Of a stretch of 44,668 nt of DNA, positions 8,859-18,393 are shown piece by piece; the first letter of the stretch is position 1, and the number at the start of each line of letters is the position of its first letter. A model generated the notes under the pieces. That model had not been told where the DNA came from. It made no database searches and saw nothing but the letters and a program-made list of their open reading frames with translations. Source of the DNA: an uncultured Novosphingobium sp. Lineage in GTDB: Bacteria > Pseudomonadota > Alphaproteobacteria > Sphingomonadales > Sphingomonadaceae. The translations under genes and the position numbers were made by a program. The stretch covers positions 1-44,668 of the forward strand of contig CAMPIM010000014.1 in the NCBI GenBank assembly GCA_946886365.1. The letters run 5' to 3'.

Positions 8859-9227
8859 ATGGAGGAGACACACGCGGCAATCGATTTCCTTGCGAAAATG
8901 GTCGAGCTGGCTGGAGCCGGGATCATCGTCACCGGCACGCTGTTATCGACCGCTTATTTTCTATGGGACGGCGTAAAAGGGGATTGGCGCCAAGCTTATG
9001 ATCTCTACCGGGCTAATCTCGGGCGTGGGATATTGCTCGGACTTGAGCTACTGGTTGGGGCGGATATCATGTCAACCGTTACTGCCCCGCTCACCTTTAC
9101 GAGCCTAGGCCTACTTGCTGCTATCGTCGCGATCCGGACGTTCCTCAGCTTCTCCCTCGAGACAGAGATAGAGGGTTGTTGGCCTTGGCAACGCTCGCGC
9201 TGTACCCGCAGTGGGGAAGTCCGCTGA
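8859..9227 (+). CDS. DUF1622-type membrane protein
   Basis: 122 aa. Three hydrophobic segments are visible: about residues 16-36 (ELAGAGIIVTGTLLSTAYFL), 55-75 (GRGILLGLELLVGADIM) and 78-97 (TFTSLGLLAAIVAIRTFLSF). The end of the third plus SLETEIEG is the pattern I associate with the DUF1622 family of small inner-membrane proteins. The last 15 residues are polar and irregular (CWPWQRSRCTRSGEVR) and may not be native to the family. Function unknown. It follows the hemerythrin gene on the same strand with its own near-consensus EcfG box, so co-regulation under stress is plausible. Confidence 0.75.
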   Translation: MEETHAAIDFLAKMVELAGAGIIVTGTLLSTAYFLWDGVKGDWRQAYDLYRANLGRGILLGLELLVGADIMSTVTAPLTFTSLGLLAAIVAIRTFLSFSLETEIEGCWPWQRSRCTRSGEVR

Positions 9228-9265
9228 CTACCCCTGGGCATGCAAGACGGGGTTCGGCAACACGT

Positions 9266-9937
9266 TTACTTAATAGGGGACGCTCGCGTTCTCCCGGACT
9301 CAGTGGCGATCAGTAGCTTGCCAGCAGCTCGTTCCAGATGGGAAGCAATCAACGCCGCACAGGTATCTTCCAGCGCTTGCGCCGGACCCTGACTGCCGAA
9401 AACATGATGCGTCGCCATCGCACCCTCAATGACCAGCATCAATCCATCTGCCAGTTTTTCCGGTTCGGCCACACCTAGATCGCGGCTGAGGTCGCAGATC
9501 AGCGCACGAAATTCCGACTTGCAGCTTTCCACGATCAAACGGCCGGGATGGCTTGGTTCGGGGAGTTCGACTGCGACATTGCTGATCAGGCAACCGCGAA
9601 AATCGGCTTCGCGCATCTTCTCCGATTTGTGGCTGATCAGGGCGTATAGTCGATCGAGCGGGTTTGGCCCTGCCGCTTCCAATACGGCATAAATCCCAGC
9701 AAGGCCCGCCTCGGCATCCTCGCGCAAGCAAGCGGCTACTAGCTCGTCCTTTGACCGATACGCTCGATAGAGACTAGGTTTTGTGACCCCCGCCTGACAA
9801 ACAATCTCATCTACACCCACGGCCCTGATTCCGCGTCTGTAAAAGAGATCCTTGGCGGTCTCAAATATCCTCGAAGCTGCTGTTTTCTTTAGCGTTCCTT
9901 CCGCGCAGCCGCAGTCGGAACCATCCGTCAGGTCCAT
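9266..9937 (-). CDS. TetR/AcrR family repressor of the RND operon
   Basis: 223 aa from the ATG at 9937 (MDLTDGSDCG). An upstream in-frame ATG at 10000 would place the N-terminus across the operator, so the shorter form is preferred. The N-terminal HTH is clear: ASRIFETAKDLFYRRGIRAV then VDEIVCQAGVTKPSLYRAY at about residues 20-58. The rest is the helical ligand-binding domain. It is transcribed divergently from the adaptor gene of an RND pump, the classical arrangement for an efflux repressor that releases DNA when it binds a pump substrate. The inverted repeat at 9981-10014 is its probable operator, allowing both autoregulation and control of the pump. Confidence 0.9.
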   Translation of the reverse strand: MDLTDGSDCGCAEGTLKKTAASRIFETAKDLFYRRGIRAVGVDEIVCQAGVTKPSLYRAYRSKDELVAACLREDAEAGLAGIYAVLEAAGPNPLDRLYALISHKSEKMREADFRGCLISNVAVELPEPSHPGRLIVESCKSEFRALICDLSRDLGVAEPEKLADGLMLVIEGAMATHHVFGSQGPAQALEDTCAALIASHLERAAGKLLIATESGRTRASPIK

Positions 9938-9980
9938 AAACAGAAATTCCGCATCCTCACCGCTTGACGAGTATGTAACA

Positions 9981-10014
9981 GATCGGTACGTAACCCGCAA
10001 GAGACGTACCGGTC
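9981..10014. promoter_or_regulatory. Candidate TetR operator dyad
   Basis: GATCGGTACGT (9981-9991) and ACGTACCGGTC (10004-10014) form an inverted repeat with one mismatch and a 12-nt spacer. The inner 8-bp arms CGGTACGT/ACGTACCG are perfect. It lies between the divergent repressor and pump genes, 33 bp before the adaptor ATG. Confidence 0.7.
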
Positions 10015-10046
10015 AGTAACATAACCGTAAGAAAAGTGGGCAGACG

Positions 10047-11294
10047 ATGTATCTTTCCAAAGTCAAAGCCGCCTCGGAAATGGAACAGGGCGTACCAGCG
10101 GCACGGCGTTGGAAGCCCGCCTACCTCCTGCTCCCGGCAGCGGGCGTCCTCGCCATTTGGGCAGCCATGAATTGGTGGAACGGCGCCGCAGCCCCGCCCG
10201 CGCCTCCCATGCCGGTCGTCACAGTGGCTACGCCGCTCTCGCGCATGGTCCTTGACTGGGACGATTATGTTGGCCGGTTCGAGGCAAGCAAGGCGGTGGA
10301 GGTACGGCCTCGCGTCTCCGGCCAGCTTGTGGGCATTCATTTCCGGGATGGCGATGTCGTGAAGCAGGGCCAGCTCCTCTTCACTATCGATCCCCGCCCG
10401 TTCACCGCCGCGTTGCAGGAGACGCAGGCACAGGTGGCGAGTGCATCGACCGCGCTTGGGCTTGCGCGAGCAGAACTGGGGCGCGCCACGCGCCTGATCG
10501 CTGACGAGGCAGTGAGCGCGGAGGAAGTCGACTCCCTCCGCGCCCGAGTGAGGTCGGCCGAGGCGCAGCTTGCCGCCGCGCAGGCGTCGGTGCGGGCGCG
10601 TCGCCTGAATGTCGAGTTCGCCTATATCCGCGCGCCGATCACAGGCCGCATTTCCGATCGGCAGGTGGATGTCGGCAATTTAGTGGCGGGTGACACCGCT
10701 GCGGGAGCGACAGTGCTGACGACCATTAACGCGGTCGATCCGATCTACTTCTCCTTCAACGGCTCCGAGGCGCTCTACCTCAAGCATCGCCGCCAGCAGC
10801 AGGCCAGCGAACAGGTCGAAATCCGGCTTCAGGATGAGACCGGCTACAGCTGGAAAGGAAGGGTGGATTTCACCGACAACGCGATCGAGCGCGGGTCCGG
10901 CACGATCAGGGGTAGGGCGGTTGTTTCCAACCCCGACTCCTTCCTGGTGCCGGGCATGTTTGGCAATATGCGGCTTGGCTCGGGTGCGCCACATCGTGCG
11001 CTGCTCGTCCCGGACGCGGCAGTCGTGACAGACCAAGCGCGCAAGCTGGTGTTTGTCGTCAGCAAGGACGGAAGCACGACGGCCAAGCCAGTCAAGATCG
11101 GTGCCTTGGCCAATGGCCTGCGTGTCATCCGGTCGGGCCTGTTGCCGTCAGATCAGGTAGTTATCCAGGGCACCCAGTACATCCAGCCCGGCGCGAAGGT
11201 TAAACCGGTCGCCGGCCGTATCGAAACAGCGCCTTCATCGGTCAGCGAACCAGCTTCCGCACCGATCGCGTCTCAGGCCACGTTGGCCGACTGA
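10047..11294 (+). CDS. RND efflux periplasmic adaptor (membrane fusion protein)
   Basis: 415 aa. One N-terminal membrane anchor (about residues 28-46, AYLLLPAAGVLAIWAAMNWW) leads to the adaptor body: barrel-sandwich start EVRPRVSGQLVGIHFRDGD, an alpha-hairpin of Ala/Glu/Arg-rich coiled coil (about 120-190), the second lipoyl half RAPITGRISDRQVDVGN and a beta-barrel/MP-proximal region to the end. It bridges the inner-membrane pump and the outer-membrane channel encoded next. The start at 10047 gives a normal-length N-terminus; an in-frame ATG at 10080 is an alternative. It is the first gene of the operon, directly downstream of the TetR dyad. Anchoring is by transmembrane helix, not lipid, since no lipobox is present. 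Confidence 0.92.
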   Translation: MYLSKVKAASEMEQGVPAARRWKPAYLLLPAAGVLAIWAAMNWWNGAAAPPAPPMPVVTVATPLSRMVLDWDDYVGRFEASKAVEVRPRVSGQLVGIHFRDGDVVKQGQLLFTIDPRPFTAALQETQAQVASASTALGLARAELGRATRLIADEAVSAEEVDSLRARVRSAEAQLAAAQASVRARRLNVEFAYIRAPITGRISDRQVDVGNLVAGDTAAGATVLTTINAVDPIYFSFNGSEALYLKHRRQQQASEQVEIRLQDETGYSWKGRVDFTDNAIERGSGTIRGRAVVSNPDSFLVPGMFGNMRLGSGAPHRALLVPDAAVVTDQARKLVFVVSKDGSTTAKPVKIGALANGLRVIRSGLLPSDQVVIQGTQYIQPGAKVKPVAGRIETAPSSVSEPASAPIASQATLAD

Positions 11295-11375
11295 ACAAGC
11301 CCGGCAAGGAAGCCGCCGCGCCTGCCGGGCGCCACGGCATCCCATGTCCGGCAAAGGGAATAAGGGGAAGAGATC

Positions 11376-14300
11376 ATGCGTCTCAGCCACGTCTTCATCA
11401 AACGGCCGATCTTCGCTGGCGTCATTGCGGTGGTCATCACGATTGTCGGCGCGCTCGCCTTTTTCGGCCTGCCCGTCGCGCAATATCCCGACGTCGTGCC
11501 GCCGACCGTCACGGTCAGCGCAAATTATCCGGGTGCTTCGTCCGAAACGATCGCTGACACCGTGGCCGCACCGCTGGAGCAGGAGATCAACGGTGTCGAT
11601 GACATGCTCTACATGTCGAGTCAGTCGACCGGCGATGGTCGACTGACGATCACTGTCACCTTCAAGCAGGGCACAGACCTCGACGAGGCGCAAGTGCTGG
11701 TGCAAAACCGCGTCGCGCTCGCTGAACCCCGCCTGCCCGACGATGTGCGGCGCCAGGGCGTGGTGACGCGCAAGACTACTCCCGACTTCCTTCTCGTCGC
11801 CAACCTGATCTCGCCGGACAACAGTCTCGACCGCGCCTATCTGTCCAATTACGCGCTGACGCAGATGAAGGATGGGCTCGCGCGCATCGACGGGGTGGGC
11901 GAGGTCCGTATCTTCGGCGCCCGCGACTATGCGATGCGCGTGTGGATCGATCCCGGCCGGGCGGCCGCGCGCAACATGACGGCGGGCGAGATCGTCGAGG
12001 CGCTCCGCTCCCAGAATGTGCAGGTCGCCGCTGGCGCGATCGGCAAGCCGCCGGAAAGCAGCGCGCCTGCCTATGAGGTGAATCTGGAAGCGCAGGGGCG
12101 CTTCACGGCGCCCGAGCAATTCGCGAACATCGTTATCAAGAGCGATGGGGAAGGTCGTCTGACCCGTCTTTCCGACGTCGCACGGGTGGAGCTTGGGGCC
12201 GAGGATTACGGCATCAACACCTACCTGTCCGGCCAACCCTCCGTCGGCATCGGCATCTTCCAGCGGCCGGGCAGCAACGCCCTGGACTCTGCCGATGCAG
12301 TGTTGGCTGAGTTGAAGACCATGTCCACCAAATTCCCTTCGGGCATGGAATATCGCGTCATCTACAATCCTACCGACTTCATTCGTGAATCGGTCAGCGC
12401 CGTTCAGCACACGCTGCTCGAGGCGGTGGTGCTGGTCGTTATCGTCATCTTGGTCTTCCTCCAGAGTTGGCGCGCGGCGGTCATTCCCGTGCTTGCGATC
12501 CCCGTGTCGCTGGTCGGCACCTTCGCGGTGCTGGCGGCGCTTGGATATTCGCTCAATAACCTGTCGCTGTTCGGGCTGGTCCTCGCCATCGGCATCGTCG
12601 TCGACGACGCGATCGTCGTGGTCGAGAATGTCGAGCGCAATCTGGAACATGGCATGACCCCGCGCGAGGCAGCGCACCGGTCCATGGACGAAGTGTCGAC
12701 TGCGCTGGTGGCCATCGTGCTGGTGCTGTGCGCGGTGTTCGTGCCGACGATGTTCCTGACCGGCCTTACTGGGGAGTTCTACCGCCAGTTCGCGGTCACC
12801 ATATCGGCGGCAACGATCATCTCGCTGATCCTTTCGCTAACGCTGTCACCCGCGCTTGCTGCGCTCCTGCTGCGTCCGAAGGAAGAGGATGAGCCTGAAG
12901 GCCGGTGGAAGCGCATGGCCTATCGCGGGGGCAAGCGGTTCAACGCCGCCTTCGATCGCCTGAGTCACTGGTATGCCGCCGTCACCCGCGCGATGCTGGG
13001 CCGACAGAAACTTATGCTCCTTATCTATGTCGGGTTGGTCGGACTGACGGCGCTGGTCTTCATGTCCACGCCAGCCGGTTTCGTTCCCGCGCAGGATCAG
13101 GGCTATGCGGTGACGGCGATATTCACCCCGCCGGGCACGTCGCTGGCGCAGACCGACAAGGTTCTGCGGGAAACGGCCGCCAAGATGGGCAAGATCCCTG
13201 GCGTCAAGGGCACCGTCATGCTGACTGGCTATCACGCGCCGAGCGGCACCGTCGCGCCGAACGCCGCAGCGGCCTTCCTCGTCTTCGACAGCTTTGAAGA
13301 GCGCGGCAAGCATGGCTGGACCAATCACTTCATCATGGGGGAGGCGCGCAAGATTGCAGCGCAGGTGAATGAAGGCCGGGCGTTCGTCATTCCACCACCG
13401 CTGATCCGTGGCATCAGTACGGGCGGCGGTTTCAAGATGCTGATCCAGGATCGTTCAGGACGTGGCTATGCGCAGTTAAACAAGATTGTCGGCGGCCTGC
13501 TAGCCGAAGCAAACAAGGATCCCAATCTCTTCTTCGTCCATACGAAATTCGAGGCTTCCGCCCCCCGCATCTTTGCCGATGTGGACCGCGCCAAGGCCGA
13601 CATGATCGGCGTATCGCCCGCCCGCATATTCGAAGCGATGCAGGTCTATCTGGGCTCCGCCTATGTCAATGACTTCAACCTGCTGGGCCGTACCTATCGC
13701 GTGATCGCGCAGGCCGATCTGCCGTTCCGGGATGATTCTGGCGACGTCGCGCTCCTCAAGACCCGCTCCACATCGGGCGAGATGGTGCCGGTCGGCGCGG
13801 TCGCGACCCTGCACGACAAGACAGGTCCATACCGGGCTGTTCGCTACAACCTTTATCCCGCCATCGATGTGGAGGGTGATGTTGCGCCCGGTCATTCCTC
13901 CGGTCAGGCGATGGTTGCGATGGAGCGTCTGGCGGCCAGGCTGCCGTCCGGCGTGACGAGCGAATGGACGGAGGTCGCCTATCTCCAGAAGATGGCAGGC
14001 AATGCGGCCATCCTGGTGTTCGCTGCAGCAACGCTTTTCGTCTTCCTGGTGCTTGCGGCGCAGTTTGAAAGCCTGATGCTGCCTCTGTCGATCATCCTGA
14101 TCGTCCCGATGACGCTTTTAGCGGCGATGATCGGGGTCAATCTGCGGGGCATGGACAACAATATCCTCACGCAAATAGGTCTCGTCGTGCTGATCGGCCT
14201 GGCCGCCAAGAACGCGATCCTCATCGTGGAGTTCGCCAAGCAGGCGGAAGAAGAGGGCATGGCAGCTGTAGATGCGGTCGTTCGCGCTGCGCAAAATCGC

Positions 14301-14558
14301 CTGCGCCCGATCCTGATGACGAGCTTTGCTTTCATCCTCGGTGTCGTGCCGCTCGTCATTGCTACAGGTCCCGGCGCGGAGTTGCGGCAGGCACTCGGCA
14401 CAGCGGTCTTCTCCGGCATGTTGGGCGTGACCTTCTTCGGACTCGTGTTCACACCAACTTTTTACGTGGCCACCCGCGCTCTTTCGGAACGGATGCGGCG
14501 CTGGCGGGAGCGTAGAGGCCAGCATATCGCCGGACCCGTGCTCAGGGCAGCGGAATGA
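11376..14558 (+). CDS. RND multidrug efflux permease (HAE1 family)
   Basis: 1060 aa, the full length of AcrB/MexB-type pumps. It starts with the typical N-terminus (FIKRPIFAGVIAVVITIVGA) and has 12 predicted transmembrane segments with two large periplasmic loops. The proton-relay motif GIVVDDAIVVVENVERN, containing the paired aspartates of TM4, is intact, and so is the TM10-region lysine in LIGLAAKNAILIVEFAKQ. It exports hydrophobic or amphiphilic compounds using the proton gradient; the substrate range is not readable. It lies 81 bp after the adaptor gene, and its stop overlaps the start of the outer-membrane factor gene (ATGA). Confidence 0.95.
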   Translation: MRLSHVFIKRPIFAGVIAVVITIVGALAFFGLPVAQYPDVVPPTVTVSANYPGASSETIADTVAAPLEQEINGVDDMLYMSSQSTGDGRLTITVTFKQGTDLDEAQVLVQNRVALAEPRLPDDVRRQGVVTRKTTPDFLLVANLISPDNSLDRAYLSNYALTQMKDGLARIDGVGEVRIFGARDYAMRVWIDPGRAAARNMTAGEIVEALRSQNVQVAAGAIGKPPESSAPAYEVNLEAQGRFTAPEQFANIVIKSDGEGRLTRLSDVARVELGAEDYGINTYLSGQPSVGIGIFQRPGSNALDSADAVLAELKTMSTKFPSGMEYRVIYNPTDFIRESVSAVQHTLLEAVVLVVIVILVFLQSWRAAVIPVLAIPVSLVGTFAVLAALGYSLNNLSLFGLVLAIGIVVDDAIVVVENVERNLEHGMTPREAAHRSMDEVSTALVAIVLVLCAVFVPTMFLTGLTGEFYRQFAVTISAATIISLILSLTLSPALAALLLRPKEEDEPEGRWKRMAYRGGKRFNAAFDRLSHWYAAVTRAMLGRQKLMLLIYVGLVGLTALVFMSTPAGFVPAQDQGYAVTAIFTPPGTSLAQTDKVLRETAAKMGKIPGVKGTVMLTGYHAPSGTVAPNAAAAFLVFDSFEERGKHGWTNHFIMGEARKIAAQVNEGRAFVIPPPLIRGISTGGGFKMLIQDRSGRGYAQLNKIVGGLLAEANKDPNLFFVHTKFEASAPRIFADVDRAKADMIGVSPARIFEAMQVYLGSAYVNDFNLLGRTYRVIAQADLPFRDDSGDVALLKTRSTSGEMVPVGAVATLHDKTGPYRAVRYNLYPAIDVEGDVAPGHSSGQAMVAMERLAARLPSGVTSEWTEVAYLQKMAGNAAILVFAAATLFVFLVLAAQFESLMLPLSIILIVPMTLLAAMIGVNLRGMDNNILTQIGLVVLIGLAAKNAILIVEFAKQAEEEGMAAVDAVVRAAQNRLRPILMTSFAFILGVVPLVIATGPGAELRQALGTAVFSGMLGVTFFGLVFTPTFYVATRALSERMRRWRERRGQHIAGPVLRAAE

Positions 14559-15985
14559 GAAAGATGATGACGACAAGATATCTGCTTATCGCCTTGGCCA
14601 CGCTGGCGCTTGCCGCCTGCGCCGCGGGTCCGGACTATGTCCGCCCGCAGGCGGGGATAAGTATGCAAGGCCGGTTTATCGCCGCGCGGCCGACGCTCAC
14701 CACGCCGGATGCGCCGCAGGACGGCTGGTGGCGCCTCTACCAGGATCCGGTGCTCGACGGCCTGGTTGGAGACTCTTTAGCGGCCAACACGGATTTGAGG
14801 GTCGCGCTCGCCAATCTGGAGCGAGCGCGAGCTGTCCTTCGCGAAAGTCGTACGCAAATGCTGCCGCAGACGACCGTCTCGGCTCAGCCAACCTATGGCC
14901 GCACCTCTGCAATCCAACGTCCACCAGGCCAGCAAGCAGAGGATTGGCGCATCGATACCGGGCTGAGTGTCGCCTATGAAGTCGATCTGTTCGGCCGGGT
15001 ACGCCGTGCGCTCGAAGCGTCGCGAGCGGATGCAGACGCCGCCGCCGCTGCTGCGGATGCCGTACGAGTCAGCATCGTTGCCGAGACGGTACGGGCCTAT
15101 GCCGACGCTTCTTCGGCGGCCGAGCGGATCGGCGTGGCCGAGCGAACGCTGGAGCTGCTCGACCGTACCGTGGACCTTACCGCCAAGCGATTTGCGGCAG
15201 GGCGCACAAGCCGTCTCGACGTCGCTCGCGTGTCCGCGCTGCGTAACCAGCAGCAGGCGACCATTCCCCCCCTTCGCGCCCAGCGCGATGCAGCGCTTTT
15301 CCGGCTGGCCCTCCTAACCGGAAGAGCGCCGGCCGACCTCCCCCCTCAGGTCGGCCAGCGCGCGGCTACTCTTCGACTGGATCGCCCCATACCAGTCGGA
15401 GATGGCCGCGCGCTGTTGGCCAGGCGCCCGGACGTGCGGGAAGCGGAACGCAGACTTGCGGCGCAGACCGCTCGGATCGGCGTCGCGACAGCTGACCTTT
15501 ATCCGCGCATCACCTTGGGTGGATCGGTCGGATCGACGGGAAATACGGCAAGCAACCTGTTCGGAGCGGGGCCTCTGAACTGGGTCATCGGACCGCTGCT
15601 GAATTGGGCCTTCCCGAACATGGAGGCTGGACGCGCGAGGGTGGCCCAGGCGGAAGCATCGACACGCGCGGCGCTGGCGACCTTCGACGGCGCGGTGCTG
15701 AAGGCGCTGCAGGAAACGGAAACAGCACTTTCCGCCTATGCTCATACGCTGGAACGGCGGCGGGCGCTGCAAGCGGCACTGGAGCAGGCGCGTGTCGCGG
15801 CACGGATCAGCCGGGCACAGCTTCGCGAAGGACGTGCGGATTCGCTGGCAGTGCTGGATTCGGAGCGAACGTTGGCAGGAGCAGAAGCCGACCTCGCCGG
15901 TGCCGATGCGCTGGTCGCCGCCAGCCAGATCGACCTGTTCCGCGCACTTGGCGGCGGCTGGCAGACGCCTCGCGCAACCTTGTGA
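14555..15985 (+). CDS. Outer-membrane efflux channel (NodT/OprM-type) lipoprotein
   Basis: 476 aa. Lipoprotein signal with lipobox LAAC at about residues 19-22, then the family N-terminus GPDYVRPQ. Two OEP repeats follow, with long coiled-coil regions rich in Ala, Arg and Glu (for example VSIVAETVRAYADASSAAER and the C-terminal equivalent ALQETETALSAYAHTLERRR). Three copies would form the trimeric TolC-like tunnel that completes the pump. Its ATG overlaps the permease stop codon by 4 bp, so the three genes form a tight operon: adaptor, permease, channel. No terminator is obvious in the 78 bp before the convergent SDR gene. Confidence 0.93.
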   Translation: MRKMMTTRYLLIALATLALAACAAGPDYVRPQAGISMQGRFIAARPTLTTPDAPQDGWWRLYQDPVLDGLVGDSLAANTDLRVALANLERARAVLRESRTQMLPQTTVSAQPTYGRTSAIQRPPGQQAEDWRIDTGLSVAYEVDLFGRVRRALEASRADADAAAAAADAVRVSIVAETVRAYADASSAAERIGVAERTLELLDRTVDLTAKRFAAGRTSRLDVARVSALRNQQQATIPPLRAQRDAALFRLALLTGRAPADLPPQVGQRAATLRLDRPIPVGDGRALLARRPDVREAERRLAAQTARIGVATADLYPRITLGGSVGSTGNTASNLFGAGPLNWVIGPLLNWAFPNMEAGRARVAQAEASTRAALATFDGAVLKALQETETALSAYAHTLERRRALQAALEQARVAARISRAQLREGRADSLAVLDSERTLAGAEADLAGADALVAASQIDLFRALGGGWQTPRATL

Positions 15986-16063
15986 GAATGTTCCCATGTT
16001 ATTCAGGTCGCGACCTGCTGTGCGATAGCCCAACTATGCCGGTAATCAAACTTGACGGAGCTA

Positions 16064-16801
16064 TCAAAGCCGGGCCAGCCGCCCACCATCCACCGCCAGT
16101 GTCGTCCCCGTGATGAATGTTGCGTCATCGCTAGCGAGAAATGCCACGGCCGCAGCGATATCTTCTGGGGTTCCCACGTCACGGTTAACGATCGTCTCGG
16201 CGCCCGATTGCACATTGGGATTATTCCATAGCATCGGCGTGTCTATCGCACCGGGCAAGACAGCGTTCGCGCGAATCTTTGTATCGCGTCCCTCAATGGC
16301 AGTGCTGCGGGTCAGCGAGAGCATGCCCGCCTTGGCCGCGGCATAGGGTGCTACGTTCGCACTGGTTTCCATAGCATGGACGCTGGCGATGTTAACGATT
16401 ACACCCCCTTTGGCGCCAAAGCAGAGAAATCCCTGCTTCGTAAAGAATGCGGCGCCCAACAGATCCACCCGCAATATGTCCAGCCAGTCATCGCCTGACC
16501 ACTGGGCGAGCATCTTGAACGACATGAGACCGGCATTGTTGACGATAATGTCCACCCTGCCGAAATGGTCCATTGCCGCCTTCACGCAGGCTTCGACCTG
16601 TTCCTCTGATCCGACGTCGCAGCCAAAGCCCATCGCCTTGGCTCCAAGGCCGGCCGCAGCCGCCTGGGCTTGGTCTTGCTTGAGATCGGCAATGAGGACA
16701 GCCGCCCCCTCCGCATACAGTCTTGCGGCGATCGCAGCGCCGATCCCGCCCGCCGCGCCTGTGACGATCGCCACCTTATCCTCGAAGCGCTGCTTCATCA
16801 T
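16064..16801 (-). CDS. SDR family oxidoreductase
   Basis: 245 aa classical SDR: VTGAAGGIGAAIA near residue 12 (cofactor site), NNAGLMSF at about 85, IVNIASVHAM (catalytic Ser) at about 135 and YAAAKAG (Tyr-x3-Lys) at about 152. The C-terminal pattern FITGTTLAVDGG is typical of the glucose 1-dehydrogenase/3-ketoacyl reductase-like group. The start at 16801 was chosen because a strong AGGAGGAAGC lies directly before it and because the ATG overlaps the stop of the upstream GH1 gene (ATGA). It is therefore translationally coupled to a glycosidase, which suggests it acts on a sugar or sugar-derived alcohol, though the substrate is unknown. Confidence 0.9.
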   Translation of the reverse strand: MMKQRFEDKVAIVTGAAGGIGAAIAARLYAEGAAVLIADLKQDQAQAAAAGLGAKAMGFGCDVGSEEQVEACVKAAMDHFGRVDIIVNNAGLMSFKMLAQWSGDDWLDILRVDLLGAAFFTKQGFLCFGAKGGVIVNIASVHAMETSANVAPYAAAKAGMLSLTRSTAIEGRDTKIRANAVLPGAIDTPMLWNNPNVQSGAETIVNRDVGTPEDIAAAVAFLASDDATFITGTTLAVDGGRLARL

Positions 16802-18093
16802 GCTTCCTCCTGCACAGCCGGGCCTGTCGCGGGTGCCTTGATCATCCGCTTTGCCCGCTCCCGCTGCTCCGTGGCGAAGCCACGATTGACGTCGCTCGGC
16901 AGCACGACCGGCACCGTAAGGCACAGGCTTTGGGTCGGAAGGACGTCGCGCCATTGCTGGATCAAGCGCTTATAGGCTTCGCCCACCGGACGGATCTTGC
17001 GGTCGAGATCATAGAGGCCGAGCGGATTGACGTTCCCGTTCTTGACGCGCAGCGCGCTGTCCCAATCGACTTGATCCGTCAAGGAATACCAGGTGAAACC
17101 GACGATAGGTACGCCATCATTTCGCACCCGGAGGACGTTGGCCCATTGCTTCCAGAGCCAATCGACCGCTTCGGTGCCCAGCGGACCTTGTGACAGGTTG
17201 GTTTCCGTGTGCATCACCGGCAAGCGGTAACGCTGATGGTATTGGCGGGTGATCTCGCTGTAGCCAAAAATTTCGCCAGAAGGCCGGGTCATTCCGTCCA
17301 GCGCGACGCGATGCTCGTTGGTGATGTAATAGTCATTCCCCATGATGCAGTGCTGTTTCAAGCGATTGTCGAGGAAGAAATGATATTCCTCGCGCGTCAT
17401 CCCGTTATCCATGAGATATTCGTACATCTCGGAATCGACGCGACGCCCGTAGTTGAGGTCCAGCGAGAGAAAGCGCTGCGAATTCATCAGCTCGGCACCC
17501 CGGATCGCACCCGGAGCTTCGGCATGATAATATTCGGAAGATTCACTTTGGATGAAGATGGCGTCGGGCCGCACTTCCAATATTCGACGCATGGCCAGAA
17601 CGTTGGCGCGAACAATATTTTTCAGTGCATTGACGAATGCCTGATCACTGGCGAGCTGCTCGTTCCACCAGCCATAACGCGCCGAGAAAGTGGCGCAGAT
17701 GAACATCTCGTTGACCGGCGTATATAGTTGTACCCAAGGGAAGCGCTCCGCAAAGGCGCGGGCATAGATGCCGAACTGCTCGGGGAAGTCAGGATTCTGG
17801 AAATTTCCGATCCAGTCAGAGACTCCAAAATGACAAAGATCGACGATGGGGACGAGATTGAGGCGCTTCAGTTCCGAAAAGCTCTGGTCCGCAAATTCCC
17901 AGTCATAATGTCCTGGACCCAGCCAGGTCTTGTGGACGGGCGGACCATAACGCAGATAGGAGATGCCCATCTCTTGAACGAGTGCGAAATCCTCTCGCCA
18001 GCGGGCATAATGGCCGCAACTTTCCATTTCATCGACCCGCGTTCTGCCGTTGTCGATCGTAGGCACGCTGTTCTCGACGCCCGTGGCGAACAT
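16798..18093 (-). CDS. Glycoside hydrolase family 1-type protein
   Basis: 431 aa, no signal peptide. A GH1-like (beta/alpha)8 barrel: after the N-terminal FATGVENSVPTI, residues about 40-60 carry ALVQEMGISYLRYG. The acid/base glutamate lies in YTPVNEMF (about residue 126) and the nucleophile glutamate in HTETN (about 294, corresponding to the TENG of canonical GH1). WYSLTDQVDWD near the C-terminus matches the aglycone-side loop of the family. It should cleave, or possibly transfer, a beta-linked sugar. The last ~40 residues are an extra tail. No good ribosome site precedes the ATG at 18093, so the true start could be an upstream alternative codon. It is coupled to the SDR downstream. Confidence 0.82.
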   Translation of the reverse strand: MFATGVENSVPTIDNGRTRVDEMESCGHYARWREDFALVQEMGISYLRYGPPVHKTWLGPGHYDWEFADQSFSELKRLNLVPIVDLCHFGVSDWIGNFQNPDFPEQFGIYARAFAERFPWVQLYTPVNEMFICATFSARYGWWNEQLASDQAFVNALKNIVRANVLAMRRILEVRPDAIFIQSESSEYYHAEAPGAIRGAELMNSQRFLSLDLNYGRRVDSEMYEYLMDNGMTREEYHFFLDNRLKQHCIMGNDYYITNEHRVALDGMTRPSGEIFGYSEITRQYHQRYRLPVMHTETNLSQGPLGTEAVDWLWKQWANVLRVRNDGVPIVGFTWYSLTDQVDWDSALRVKNGNVNPLGLYDLDRKIRPVGEAYKRLIQQWRDVLPTQSLCLTVPVVLPSDVNRGFATEQRERAKRMIKAPATGPAVQEEA

Positions 18094-18393
18094 GAAAGTG
18101 GCGATGAGCCTTCTCCCGCTCGAACATGTGATGCGACAACGTAGGGCCGACGCCTTCGGATCCGTGATTGATCGACGCTCCCCTGTTGAGTCGGCGGGCG
18201 TCAGGATTTTTTAAGTACTTATAATCACTTGGCGCACGTGCCAAAGTTGCTGTGCCGGTTCGCCGTCGGGACAAAGGTTCCGAGGATCATCCTGGTGAGC
18301 TTTCTTAACTCGACGAAGCGAGGTTCCTGTTTACGCCCGATACGGGCGCGGACGGCCGGATATATCCAGCGCGGCGATGATGGCAGGCGCGCT
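18094..18393. other. 300-bp intergenic region, no gene seen
   Basis: Between the minus-strand GT-Glf gene and the GH1 gene I see no credible coding sequence. An AT-rich patch (about 18208-18232, with TTTTTAAGTACTTATAAT) stands out from the GC-rich surroundings and could be promoter DNA for the GH1-SDR pair, but no convincing -35/-10 pair on the minus strand can be named. No EcfG box was found here. Confidence 0.4.

Noticed and set aside
11235..12677. 480-codon minus-strand frame opposite the RND permease
   Set aside because: Composition (His/Asp/Arg-rich) is the typical antisense reading of RND coding sequence; the permease frame is certain.
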